Shown here: positions 32,501-43,300 of the stretch, one piece after another
Numbering within the stretch: the stretch's first letter is position 1
Layout: the number at the start of each line of letters is the position of its first letter
NCBI GenBank assembly: GCA_963576725.1
Contig: OY755236.1
Coordinates: 68,046,379-68,110,378 of the forward strand
From: Azorinus chamasolen
Taxonomy: Eukaryota; Mollusca; Bivalvia; Cardiida; Solecurtidae
DNA length: 64,000 nucleotides
Reading direction: 5' to 3'
The notes under the pieces: model-generated
Databases searched by the model: none
What the model was told of the DNA's origin: nothing
What the model saw: the letters and a program-made list of their open reading frames with translations, nothing else
Position numbers and translations under genes: made by a program

Positions 32501-34040
32501 ACGCATATAGAGGCCAGTGGCCATTAGGTTTGGTAGAAGGCGTGAATGTAGGCCGTGGTGGTCTTGTGTGCGTAGCTGTGTGGTAAAAGCGCGTACAGGA
32601 AATGTTGTACGACCAATTAGGAAGCTATGCCTCCTAGAAGGCTCTAATTAAAACATTACATGTACAGAGACATTAATTGCATATCCGAATGCCAACTAGA
32701 CAGATATTGAATGCGATTAATAATCCTGAATTTAACATTAGTAACCTGGTCATATGCATGTACCATTCAAAACTACATATGACACAAAAAGTTTGTATTT
32801 ACTTGTTCCATGTACATAATTCATTCATCTTGTAATATATTAAACATTGTATTCACTTGTTTCATGTACATAATGCATTCATGTGTTGAATATATTAAAC
32901 TTAATTCATTTGTTCATAGGTACATGTAGATGAAATTGTAAACATTTCATGGAGGGGGTGTAAGAACTGTCGTCAGGTCTTGCATTCCTCTACATATCAG
33001 CGTGGCGCTACTTCACGTCGTACGCGTTTGGGCGACGTTAGGTAAAACCATCTGAATGACGTCATGTGTGTTTACGTTTTTAGTTTATCTACGGTTTGAA
33101 AACAAGTCATAAGGGGTCTACCTACCTACCTGTTCTACCTGTTGTCGAGCTCATATAATAGTTAGGTAACTCTCCGAGTCGTCTCTATTACAATTTCTTA
33201 ATCCGGTTTGGGTGCTGTTGTATGATTCATAACAATCCAGTCTGATGAAAGTGAGGACTTATATTCGGTAAATATAAATTCTTACTTTGAACTTTGAATC
33301 AAGTAATTGTAAAAATGTGTATAATCAAATTATACATATTTTAACTTATTTAAATCTATTGATAAACTGTTTAATTGAAAAATTATATTCAGTATGTTGC
33401 TGCTAACATAAGAATCTTTAAAGATTTGTAATTACTTTTTATAGTAAGAATATTCAAACTGTGTGTATCCGGATCAGAATATATCTAACGTGTATGTCAG
33501 ATCCGGATCCAAACTGCTTGATTACAGATACTTAATTATATTTTTAAGAATGTATGCGAGTTTTGTATCTGTATATTTATGTTTATTCTCTGTTTGCAGA
33601 GAATAGTGTGTCATCAAATAAATAGAAGAAATATCAAGAATACTCACTAATCAAGATACAAGATAAAAGAAGCTTCATTTAACGTCGGTTGTAACAATAA
33701 AGTAACATTATCTTATAGCTACTTGTCGACATTAAAGAGAAAACATATAAGATATAATAAACTAGTCTTCATTTAAAGTCGGCTACAATCAAAACAAAAA
33801 TGTACTTAAAAGCTATTGTTTGACAAACATTTGTTTGAATCCTCTTTATACCCAAAACCCCTTACAGATACAACATTTTACAGTCCTTAAGACTTACCAC
33901 CATGAAATATTTGTGAAAGCCAAGAAGTCCTTGCAGTTTGTATATCTTGTAGAGAAAGAATAACCTTTCTTCTCCGATACACGGGATCCTTTTACACACA
34001 AGCAAATTAATATCACTATGAATGATTCTAGTTTCCGCAT
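26435..34040 (-). CDS. Glycoside hydrolase family 128, predicted secreted beta-1,3-glucanase (complete, 3 exons)
   Basis: Exons in reading order: 34040-33898, 30005-29457, 26588-26435, giving 281 aa. The start at 34040 is preferred over an in-frame ATG at 34097 because it puts a short basic head right before a hydrophobic signal core (FIVILICLCV). The mature protein begins with EKKGYSFS and follows the GH128 (Asl1-like) TIM-barrel order: NISWWYDWS, VPMVWGWN, LLGFNEPNH with the likely acid/base Glu102, and KIWLTEFSC with the likely nucleophile Glu200. The last exon supplies RYSWFIARY and ends LTALGKYYNDF. The family cuts beta-1,3-glucans; in a bivalve this could serve digestion of algae or fungi, or defence (inference). 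Intron 1 holds a BEL/Pao fragment; intron 2 holds a pearl-like region and GTAG-rich minisatellites. Confidence 0.88.
26640..27215. repeat. GTAG-rich minisatellite, array 1
   Basis: About seven degenerate units of 65-80 bp built from AGTAATAGCAGTAGTG, TGATGTCACATACAGAGA and GCAGTAGTTCTGTTA. It lies in GH128 intron 2. Confidence 0.75.
27700..28545 (-). repeat. Pearl-like element remnant, reversed
   Basis: Two core repeats of about 150-160 bp share TTAGTTACATCAATGGT and GACACA(G/T)GTGAAATTTG. They are followed by a CAGACAGACAG tetranucleotide tract at 28440-28490, the layout of bivalve pearl elements read in reverse. Confidence 0.55.
28850..29080. repeat. GTAG-rich minisatellite, array 2
   Basis: Same units as 26640-27215 (GGCAGTAGTTCTGTTACTTA, ACAATAGTAATA). 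Both arrays lie in the same intron, 1.6 kb apart. Confidence 0.7.
29457..30005 (-). CDS. GH128 exon 2 (catalytic core)
   Basis: It has 182 whole codons with both catalytic motifs (FNEPN and LTEF) and several Cys (CGVPAHC, CNSC). It leaves in phase 2 at GTAGGT; the acceptor is GATCGACAG. Confidence 0.92.
30662..30911. repeat. TTAA MITE family B, copy 3
   Basis: A 250-bp copy with the same ends and hairpin as 13776-14030, in intron 1 of GH128. Confidence 0.85.
32215..32650 (+). pseudogene. BEL/Pao retrotransposon pol, 3' end
   Basis: In-frame pieces TALTPNMLLLVRSCENLP, VFWGRWT-EYLTALQARQK and IKIGDLVFV, then in shifted frames WPLGLVEGVNVGRGGLV and GNVVRPIRKLCLLEG. These are the terminal part of BEL/Pao integrase. 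There are at least three stops and two frame changes, so it is dead. It lies inside GH128 intron 1 on the opposite strand. Confidence 0.82.
32959..33696 (+). mobile_element. Probable 3' LTR of the BEL/Pao element
   Basis: A purine run GGAGGGGG directly precedes TGTAAGAACTGTCG, the expected polypurine tract and LTR start. The end TTGTAACA at 33696 pairs with the TGT start. AATAAA at 33619 would be the poly(A) signal. No 5' LTR is visible in the window. Confidence 0.6.
33898..34040 (-). CDS. GH128 exon 1 (signal peptide, KKG start)
   Basis: It encodes MRKLESFIVILICLCVKGSR and then SEKKGYSFSTRYTNCKDFL to NISW. The donor GTAAGT splits the second Trp codon (phase 2), matching the single leading base of exon 2. 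Confidence 0.82.
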
Positions 34041-34126
34041 TCTGGCTCTCGTTTTAACAGGAACAGTGACAAGTGAAAACATATGCCAGGCTTTCATTTA
34101 ACCTTATCTTGCTATCCAAGACCACA

Positions 34127-34313
34127 GGTGCCCGGCGCGTGGCCATTTCATAAATACTACTGATAAACATCTTCAAGTACGTTTAGACATCATACATTGA
34201 CTGAAAAAAGTTTGCGATTTTTTTTCAAAACTTTTTTTTCTGTCAAAGTAGTTAGGCATATTTGAAGATGTTTATCAGTAGTATTTATAAAAATGGCCAC
34301 GCGCCTTGTACCT
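34127..34313. repeat. Fold-back just upstream of GH128
   Basis: Arms GGCGCGTGGCCATTTCATAA and TTATAAAAATGGCCACGCGC extend through TACTACTGATAAACATCTTC and its inverse. It lies 87 bp upstream of the GH128 start codon. Confidence 0.8.
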
Positions 34314-34499
34314 GAGTCCAAGACCTGACATGCATTTTCAAACGGTTTGGATCCAAAAGATGCGCCGAGATACTCAGTGTCTCATCGGAGTCAAAGTTGT
34401 TTAACACTCGTCATTTTCTTATTTATAAGTTTGATCGAATCGGAGGTAGTCAAAATTGCACAAGCAAACATTTTTTTTTTATTTTCATAGCAGGATAAG

Positions 34500-35000
34500 G
34501 GTTAAGGGGTCTGTATGTGTGATAAGGAAACATGTTCGACTTGATGAAAACTTTGAACATCATCTCCTCTAAAACTAGAAGGTCCTCAGCTTTCATATTT
34601 GGCACATAGCTTCAACTTCAGGGCTTCTACAAAAGTTATATAAATTATGCCCCTAGGGTAAAAATTGGTCTCACCCCATGGATTGCCAGTTTTTTTAAGC
34701 TGACTACTTAAACAGCCCATAGGATCACTAGTTATGCATAGGAAAAACTTTAAAAGTATTCTTGTCAGAAACTACATGTCCCAGAGCTTAGATATTTGGT
34801 GTATAGATTTACTTAGCATAACTTTATGGGTTTTATAAGTATCATAGTTCTTGGGTTAAAATTGGCCCTGCCCTGTGTGTACAGTCTTCTTCACTTCAGA
34901 AACGACAGCCTAAAGGTTTCTCCTTAATATATCAGCCTGCAGAGCTCAGACCTTCTTATATAACCACCCTTAGCCTGATCAGTTGAGTAGAAATTGTGTT
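34500..35000. repeat. Core repeats related to pearl-like family
   Basis: Two diverged units contain CAAAAGTTATATAAATTATG, AAAATTGG and TTTGGCACATAG-type text, like 46485-46985 and 35560-35745. Confidence 0.5.
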
Positions 35001-35225
35001 TAGACAAATAACACACTCTCATTTAAGATTGAGAAAATTGTGGATAGTTCTTAATATGCAGAACACTCTTAAAGCTTTTTTCATACCTATGCCCTTCATT
35101 AAGCTACCAGATATCAATATAGAGCATATCTGTTGTGAATTTCAGCTTAACTCTTTGCATGCTGGGTAATTTTGTCATCTGCTAAATGGTTGTCTGCAGC
35201 ATATTCATAAGTTATCCGTACTACA

Positions 35226-35497
35226 CAATTTCTTTCTAAGTTTTTCAGAATTCAGACTCATTGACAAACAGTTTGGATACCAGATCAGGCCCCACATTAT
35301 ATTGGCCCTGATCTGGATCCAAACTGTTTGCATAGGTCATTAGTGGTGGGAGAATCCCACTACACACTTTCTTTCTAAGTTTTTCAGAAGTTCAGTCTCA
35401 TTTACAAACAATTTGGATATCAGATCAGGCCCCACATTATGTGGGCCCTGATCTGGATCCAAACTGTTTGCATAGGTCATTAGTGGTGGGATAATCT
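35226..35497. repeat. Tandem duplication of a family E hairpin
   Basis: Two units of about 133 bp, each with TTTCTTTCTAAGTTTTTCAG, the hairpin GCCCTGATCTGGATCCAAAC and CATAGGTCATTAGTGGTGGG. Confidence 0.85.
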
Positions 35498-35559
35498 GCC
35501 TCTAGCATCCAAAGAATTAATACAAGTTCCAGTGGTCTATGCTATATCCATTCTTTCAC

Positions 35560-35745
35560 TACATTCTTTCAGCATCATGTTCTGGTCCTCTACAAAAGTT
35601 ATATAAATTGTGTCCCCGGGGTCAAAATTGGCACCGCCCCTGGGGTGTTAAGTTTTCAATAGAAACATATGTGAAAACTTTGAAAATCTTCTCCTCTGAT
35701 TGTCTGGTGAGCGATGTCAGGGCCATTCTGGCCCTCTTGTTTAAA
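35560..35745 (+). repeat. 3' end of a pearl/Helentron-like element
   Basis: A core-repeat piece is followed by stem-loop AGGGCCATTCTGGCCCT and CTTGTTT, the same kind of end as at 46950-46985 and 57190-57206. Confidence 0.6.
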
Positions 35746-36033
35746 AAAAAGAATAGAGAACCTCATCCTGTTTTTTTTTTCATTCTCATTTCAGGTGAAC
35801 AGTTGATGCCTGGGCTGTCAATCATCATGTAATAATACACAAATTATTGAAATATCATGTATTCTCATCCAGTGTAGTAATAAAGGCTGGTATATCTAGA
35901 ATTGTTTTGTTTTACAAACATCAGATATTAAAGGAGGTTTATACAGAAAGTTCAGTATAGTAGAACCTCTCTAGAATGGCCACTTTATGAATAAGCATTG
36001 CTGTCCTTTAACCCTTTACCTTGTGTATAGGCA

Positions 36034-36251
36034 TTAACCCTTTCCCTCATACAAATGCCTTTTCACACCTTTGTAAACGGAGCTGACCCAGTTCAGATGG
36101 CTCTTGGAGCTGTCCGATCAGGGTCTGCTCTGTTTCTTTATGAAATTATAACATATCTACTTGACAATTTCTGCCATGGCCAAAAATCCTATGTTCATAT
36201 GTCATTATAAAAGAATATTCATGATGTCATATGCAACAGGGATTGGCTTAA
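36034..36251. repeat. MITE family A copy
   Basis: TTAACCCTTTCCCTCATACA at the left and ACAGGGATTGGCTTAA at the right, with a shortened hairpin between. Confidence 0.65.
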
Positions 36252-36279
36252 GATATAGTGGATATGTATGGATATTATT

Positions 36280-36960
36280 AGTCCCCCACCGGTTACCGGT
36301 TGGGGGACTATAGGTTTGCTCGATTCCGTCCATCTGTCTGTCTGTCCGTACGTCTGTCACGCTTCGTGTCCGGGCCATATCTCCTACAAAGTTATGCCAA
36401 ATTCATTATAACTTCACACATTGAAAAAACATGATAAGGGCTAGTGTCATGCACAAGGGCCATATCTCTAGCATCAATATTTTTGGAGTTATTCCCCGTT
36501 TACATATTTTTTTGTCCTGAAATAACTCTTTATATACTGGTTCAGTTGATTTGAAACTTCACATATGGAACAATTATGATGAGGGGTTGTCATACACAAG
36601 GGCCATAACTCTAGCATCAGTATTTTTGGAGTTCTTCCCCTTTTTCATATTTTCTTGTCAGTCCGTCTCTCACGCTTCGTGTCCGGGCAATATCTCCTAC
36701 AAAGGCCAAATTCATTACAACTTCACACATTGAAGAAGCATCATCAGGAGTAGTGTCATGCACAAGAGCCATAACTCTAGCATCAATATTTTTGGAGTTA
36801 TTCCCCTTTTTCATATTTTTTTGTCCGGTCAATAACTCATTATCTACTGGTTCAATTGATTTGAAACTTCACATATGGAACAAGCATGATGAGGGGTAGT
36901 GTCATGCACAAGGGCCATAACTCTAGCACAGAAATTTTGCAGATGTAATATTCTTCACCC
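36280..36960 (+). mobile_element. Pearl-like element with 5' stem-loop
   Basis: It starts with hairpin AGTCCCCCACCGGT / ACCGGTTGGGGGACT, then TCTGTCTGTCTGTCC, then core repeats with CATAACTCTAGCATCA and TTTTTGGAGTTATTCCCC. No 3' stem-loop is seen, so it looks truncated. Confidence 0.65.
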
Positions 36961-37359
36961 GTGAGATTCTAAACCGAATTAAAGCTATTCTGTATTGGTT
37001 TTCTTAATTTTTAGCATAGGTCCTACTGTGTAGATTCTGATCATGACATATACACTTTATATGATATTCTAATATTATAAAATGTTTAAAAAATTCATTA
37101 ACCCCCCCCCACCCCCCCTCAACATCATGTACATGAATATTGAACAGAGAAATGGTTAATTTCTATAACGTAGTTCTAGAAGCGTATATTTTTTATCAAA
37201 TCATAAACAAACAGAGCAGACCCCGATTTCAACGGCAAGAAATTACATTAGCGAACTGTGTAGATCCTGATCAGATGGCTCCTGTAGTAGCCATCTGATC
37301 TGGTCTTCTCTGCAAATGATTGAAAACGCATTTATATGAAGGAAAGGGTTAAATAATTT

Positions 37360-38130
37360 AACACAGATACACGTGGCTTATCACACGGCGGTGATCTAGA
37401 TCTACACAGTTGACTCTTTACTCAATTAAAAGCATGTGAAAAAATAATGACATCGTGAATTAACATTCATGTGAAAAATAAAGACATCGTGAATATAAAA
37501 AAAATCATATGGTTAAAATAGCGCATGGACGTGGATTATTTGTTTTAATTATGGCACACAGTGTAGAAGCATATATTTATAAAAGAGCTTCAGCAAACAG
37601 ATCTAGATCAGACCCTGATAAGGCGGTCAAAACACGAAATAGAATTGCATAAAAAGCTATATAATAAATCGAAAGCTGCTGAGTAGGGATGGATTACTTC
37701 TAAGTTACGATGGGACTGATTCGTTGGGAGAGATAGATTAAAAAAAATAAATGTGATGCCATTAGATCTAATTAAAAATATAATTTATCTATATTTATTT
37801 TATCAAAATATAACATTTTTTATTGTACACTCAAACTTTTTTACAGGTAACACATTCGTACTGAAATACAGGTGCGAGTAGAATCGTTGCCGAAAGGAGC
37901 GTATGTTCGCTTTGGTAATGTTATTTTGAACATCTCTTGTACAAAATATCCCGCAATTTCACATTCTAGCGATGAATAGTAACATAGTTGCACGCTATGT
38001 AGCAATTTCATTGAGACATAAACTATTGAATGGGAAATATTACACGATGAACATGCAGATACACATTTCTATCACGTCCGCGCCTGCGACGGAAGTGTAT
38101 GTTGCTATGGAATAATCCTACCTCAGTTGT
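37360..38130. other. Intergenic, no clear feature
   Basis: AT-rich, with family A fragments. No credible ORF or RNA gene. Confidence 0.4.
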
Positions 38131-38139
38131 GAAGAGGAC

Positions 38140-38285
38140 TTACGAAGTTCGCAGCTACGAAGTTCGCAAGTGACTTACGTACGAACGTGTTAGTGAAACG
38201 CTCGTAACTTTTTTCGTACGAACTTCTTAAGCAAAATTCTTAAGCCTACGAAGTTCGTAAGTTACGAAGTTTAGTGAAACGGCCG
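38140..38285. repeat. TACGAAGTTCG inverted/tandem repeat cluster
   Basis: ACTTACGAAGTTCGCAG is repeated and inverted several times up to AAGTTACGAAGTTTAGTG. It looks like a palindromic MITE. Confidence 0.6.
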
Positions 38286-38355
38286 CCTAGTTCGTGAACC
38301 AAGATCAATGTCATCTGACTAATACCACGATAAAGATAGTCTAAGTGGCACAGGT

Positions 38356-38831
38356 GTAACGAAGATGTATTTTGCCGTGTTTTCAAAAGTTATCTCCCTT
38401 GTATAAGTTGACTACATTTGTTTTCGGTTCCCGAACTTTCTAAATTTGGCTTCAAACATTCTAAAGATCCCGTTACAAGGTAGATATATGAATTGTTTAG
38501 TATTCTTATCCTTCAAAAAGATCAGTCAGACCCAGTTTATATGTATAGCACTTGTGTTATTTGTTTATTCATTGATTGTATAGCGATCTAGCTCAGTGAT
38601 CATGTTTCAGTTATGAGGCGCTCATTCGGTATCGCACACGCACAGACTGCGTGGTCATCTAGAGTAGATTCCCTTGGTTTTGAGAGATACGTTAACCAGG
38701 CGGCGCCACATGCACACTGGCGTATATAAACCCCTCGCTTCACTCTGTTCAGCCTGACCGAAATTGTCAGCCGACCAGTTAACGTCGCAAGGAATAAATA
38801 GAAGAACGACCACAGCAATAGTATATTACAT
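38356..38831 (+). promoter_or_regulatory. Candidate solo LTR with TATA box and poly(A) signal
   Basis: TATATAAA at 38723-38730 is followed 70 bp later by AATAAATAGAAGAA, which matches text in the BEL/Pao LTR at 33619. TGTAAC at 38356 and ATTACA at 38831 could be the ends. No target-site duplication is apparent. Confidence 0.35.
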
Positions 38832-40255
38832 GTACTTGTATATTGATTGGGAGATCGGAGACTTTGGACAAGTGCTGGAAACCTTCAGGCATTAATGCAA
38901 TGCAGAAGAACCCCAGAACTAGCTCCGGGTCGCCACTTCTGTCTTTATAGTTTGAGACCGACTTCATTGGTTTATTTTATACAGCTATTAGTAGCTGGGT
39001 GCATCCATACCTGGACAGGTTTGGAGGTGTTTCAGACCGAGTGTCTGAAGGCAATAATTTAGCTCTGGGAGCAAGGTTAAACCGAAGTCATATTTTGTGG
39101 TCTGAGGTCATAGTTTTAGGTTTGGAACCATAAACCATACTTTTAGGTTTGGAACCATAAATTGAGGTTCCAGGTAGCTTACGCATATTCCTTGAGGGTT
39201 TTGTATACGCCAGTGGTTATAATCACTAATCACTGTTTGATTCTTTTTAAGGCAAGAAGCCATAAATCATTCTTTGTGATTTTAAAGTTAATTCTGTTTG
39301 AGGCAGACAGCCAGTTCCAATCATTTTGCATAATCATTATACATAATTAGTTGTAGTTCTAAACCCATTTTTAGTGTTTCATTGTTCTTTAATCATAGGC
39401 TAGGTAGCCCCAAGAAAAATTATATATTCTTGTCCATTTTTGTATTGATGTATTGAATCCGCTCGGTACATAGCTCGGTGCACGTTACACAGGTATATAG
39501 TAGTGAACAATCATGGTTGATTGTTATGGGACATGAGACACGTACACTAAAACTAAAACTGAGAGTCGGTCTCGGTATGAAGTTTGTGCAACTTCTCGAA
39601 TGATGGAGAGAGACAGAATAAAAGAGACGGTGTTTGGAGGGATTGAGAGGAAGTAGATAAAGAGACGAGACTGACGGATGTATATAGAAAGACAGACAAG
39701 ATAGATAGACAGAGAAATAAAGTAGGACGGAGAAAGAAATAGATCTACACAAAAAGAATTTAAAAGATTTGTTTATTTACTTTCTAAAATTGCTATCATT
39801 TCCACCTTCCATATTTCATAACAACAATTTTGTCCATGAATGCTCAGAAGGTATTCAAATTTGGAATAAACATAGATGAGGGAAAGGGTTATGTATAGTC
39901 ATGAAGTGGTAAATTCATGCATTATAAAGGCTCGTTAGGGAAAATGTCTGTTCCATATTGCAGGATTCTGCACATATAAGATAGATTATTATCATGAAAT
40001 ATGCGATTATTTATTTCCATGGTTACTAACCATAGTGATACAAATATCTCACCAAAATCATTAAGTAACTCTGTGTGATCTGCCCGTAGCACATGGTACC
40101 GGTTATTATCGTTACCCGCGGGGACCGAGTTTTAATGCATCCATTGTCATGTAAAAGCTTTCCATGGCAATAGCGAGCGTTGGTAAATCGAAACTAATCA
40201 TGGTGTGAAATAAAAGAAAACGCTTTTTGTGTAATTTATTTGTGCTGCGAATGCA

Positions 40256-40335
40256 ATGGCGGCTGAACAGAAATCAGCAAGGATTGATATGAAGCATGGC
40301 TTTATGAAAAGCATCGTTAAAAACCAAGTGGCCAG
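40256..40335 (+). CDS. C2orf68: C2orf68 homologue exon 1
   Basis: The ATG at 40256 opens MAAEQKSARIDMKHGFMKSI and the exon ends QVA plus AG of an Arg codon before GTAACA. An overlapping ATG at 40251 is in another frame. Confidence 0.9.
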
Positions 40336-43300
40336 GTAACAACCGAGCGCTATACAGTCTACTCTGATAAAACACACACTACTGGAAGCTTTCTTTGTTA
40401 AAATTGTTTGACCCTTCCTTTATATTGACGACATTTGGTTCTATTGCAAATAAAGTAGACCCAGGTCAGGCATCTCCTATACGAGCTTTCTGATAATAGT
40501 TTGTTCTGTTACGGAATTATGTAGACCAGTCACCTGATTATGAATTTCTTGTCAAAGACAAACCCTGGTATTTTTATTAAAAAAATCGTGGACGGTCCAT
40601 ATTCATGCAGTGACACATTTCTGAAATTAATGGTAATTTGGGGGGGGGGGGGGGGGGGGGGGGGTTAAACATGAAATAGTAAAATAATTATCTCTTTACG
40701 CCTTTGAGCTTAGATGGCAAGTAATTAGCAGCTTTTGCTATATTGAGAGATTGCTCAAAATGTTTTTCACAAGTAAGACAGTTTCACTCTTGAGCAGCTG
40801 CACAGTATGTGACACTAAATATCTGTATATAGGTAAGTGCATTAGCATATTTTTGTATTGTGGTCAGATCTGTGATGAGACTGTAGTTACCAAAAAAAAG
40901 AGAAAAAAAGGAAATTCTAATCATGTATACACGTATGATAAGACCTTGGTTTCACAGCAGGTAAGTTATTAAAATTTAAATCAGAGAAAGTAGCAGTCAT
41001 ATTCACATAGAAGTAAGTGGCTATTTTAGTTAAAAATCTTAATAATTAGATAACACATGTACTAGCATAAATGCAAATAGTTTTAATCCAGATCAGAGGT
41101 TGCACAATCAGACCTGACAATTCCATTTGTTCTGGATTTCGGTCTGATGTGTACAAGAGTAAAACTACCAATTGTCTTACTTAACCCTTCCATAAACAGG
41201 TCATTTAACCCTTTCCCTCATAGAAACACCTTTTCACACATTGCAAACAAAGTAGACCCAGATTGGATGGCTCCTGACCAGACCATTCAGGGTCTGCTCT
41301 GTTTGCTAATGGAATTTGATGGATCTGTTTCTTTAGTTTCCAAAATTAAATTCAGTATACCCCTCTGACAGATGATGAGGGATAGGATATATATTTTAAC
41401 TAGATCTACTCCTTGTGGTGATACCTAATCTTGAGTATATACCGAATGGTAGAACTTTATATGCATATGCAGTAGCACGTAATTTTAAGGCAGAGAACTG
41501 TTTTTATTGGTTTTTATGAGTTTTATCATTTTAATAGCTTACTGATGTATATAGGCATGCTAAAACGGTAAACGCGTACATAACATATTCTCCAGTGCTT
41601 AGTGTTAAGAAGATATTCAGATACCAGGAGACCGCATCACCAAGACTACTTGGGTACTCCGACAAGTCAGTGGAGGAAACTTACTACAACAACAACAACA
41701 ATGGCTACAATGTTACACCTTGCATATTCCATAGCTATTTTGTCTATGGATATTCAGCAGGTGTTGAAAATTGGACTAAATGAAGAACAGGGAACGCCCC
41801 GGAAGGGTTAATATTATTTCATAGTAGACCCAGATCAAACTTTAGGAGCCATGCAATTAGCATAGAACTACACTCTTTGCTGAAAATAAGATGAATCTGA
41901 TTCTACATTTTCTGTTATGGCCTAAATTTTTATATACCAGTATAACAAATTAATTAATAAATAGTCATATAATTATTTCATATGTAGGACTATTCATTGG
42001 GTGAAGACCTAATTTATAATATAGAAATAAAATGAAGTAAATTGCCAACAAATGTAAAATTTGTCACACCTTGCAATATGATTATTTGATTGACAGGCAG
42101 TACCCAAGTACAATTTTTTTTAACATTTTCAGCCACAGTAAGTATAGAGTTAAACAACCTGTAAACATAGACAGAATGTCATCATAACAAAATATGAACA
42201 TGGAAAACAGTTGTTTGCTGAAATGTTGTTTCAACCAGCTGTCATAGTTTGTAGAGTGTTGTCAGACAGTAACTATACAGCAATTGTTGTCTATAGCCAA
42301 GGTCCATGTAAAATGTGCACTTCAATTTTTTTCCTTAAATTGTAGATATTGAGAATGGGATGCATACAATGGTCTAATAATTTCATTTTTTCAGCCAAAA
42401 GTTAATTGAGAGGAAAGTGGCAAAATACAATAGAAAAAAGTGTACAACATTTCATTGATTTTATGCTTACAAAATTATATTTTACAGTGTAGCAAAGACA
42501 TACATAGTTCTAAACTCCATTGGTAATTCATTAAACTTCTGATCTTTGTTGTTGTTTTTTTCTTCCGTTGCCATTTTGACCAATGCTAAATGAAGGATTA
42601 ACCACAAAAGTTTGCAGTTTGTAGCCATCAAAATTGCTTTATGAAAACAGAGACATATACATACAAGTATATGTCTCTGATGAAAAGGACTGGATTTAAT
42701 TTGCCTGGACTGACTTTTCCAAAAATCAAACCTGAAAAAGTAAATTTAGAAACACAATAATTTCCCTCCTCTTAAGACATAACCATTTATCTGATGAATC
42801 ATGTAATATAATATTAGTTACACGGTTATTTGGCAGGGTGTACGGGCTGGTATGACCGGGTTAGATCCCGTATTTCCTGAGGCGTTAGCCGAAGGAAATA
42901 CGTGGTCTAACCCAGTCATACCAGCTTGTACACCCTGCCAAATTACCGTGTAACGAATTTATCACCAGTCAGAGATCCGATTTACCTAATTAAGAAACGA
43001 ACAACTATTATTTTTGCTGACATTAGATCTCTAATTATATTACCACATGACAAGGAAAAAATGACGTCATCACAGAGCAAATGTGACATCGTCTCAGTGC
43101 AATTTCGAAAGAGGAATTCAAACTTCACTTGTAAACATTTGAGTTTAAACGGTTACACGTTGTACTGATAAGTTGATATTTGTCAAATTGAGGAACATAG
43201 GAGGAACAGTTTTTTACGTTTGTTATGGATTATTTGGTCGTAATATGTCCAGAATTAATGGAGTAAGGACGATTTGGAATTTCGAATCGACGCTAAAAAC

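Noticed and set aside
34041..34097. Upstream in-frame ATG of GH128 at 34097
   Set aside because: It would bury the hydrophobic signal core about 25 residues inside the protein. The ATG at 34040 gives a normal signal peptide.
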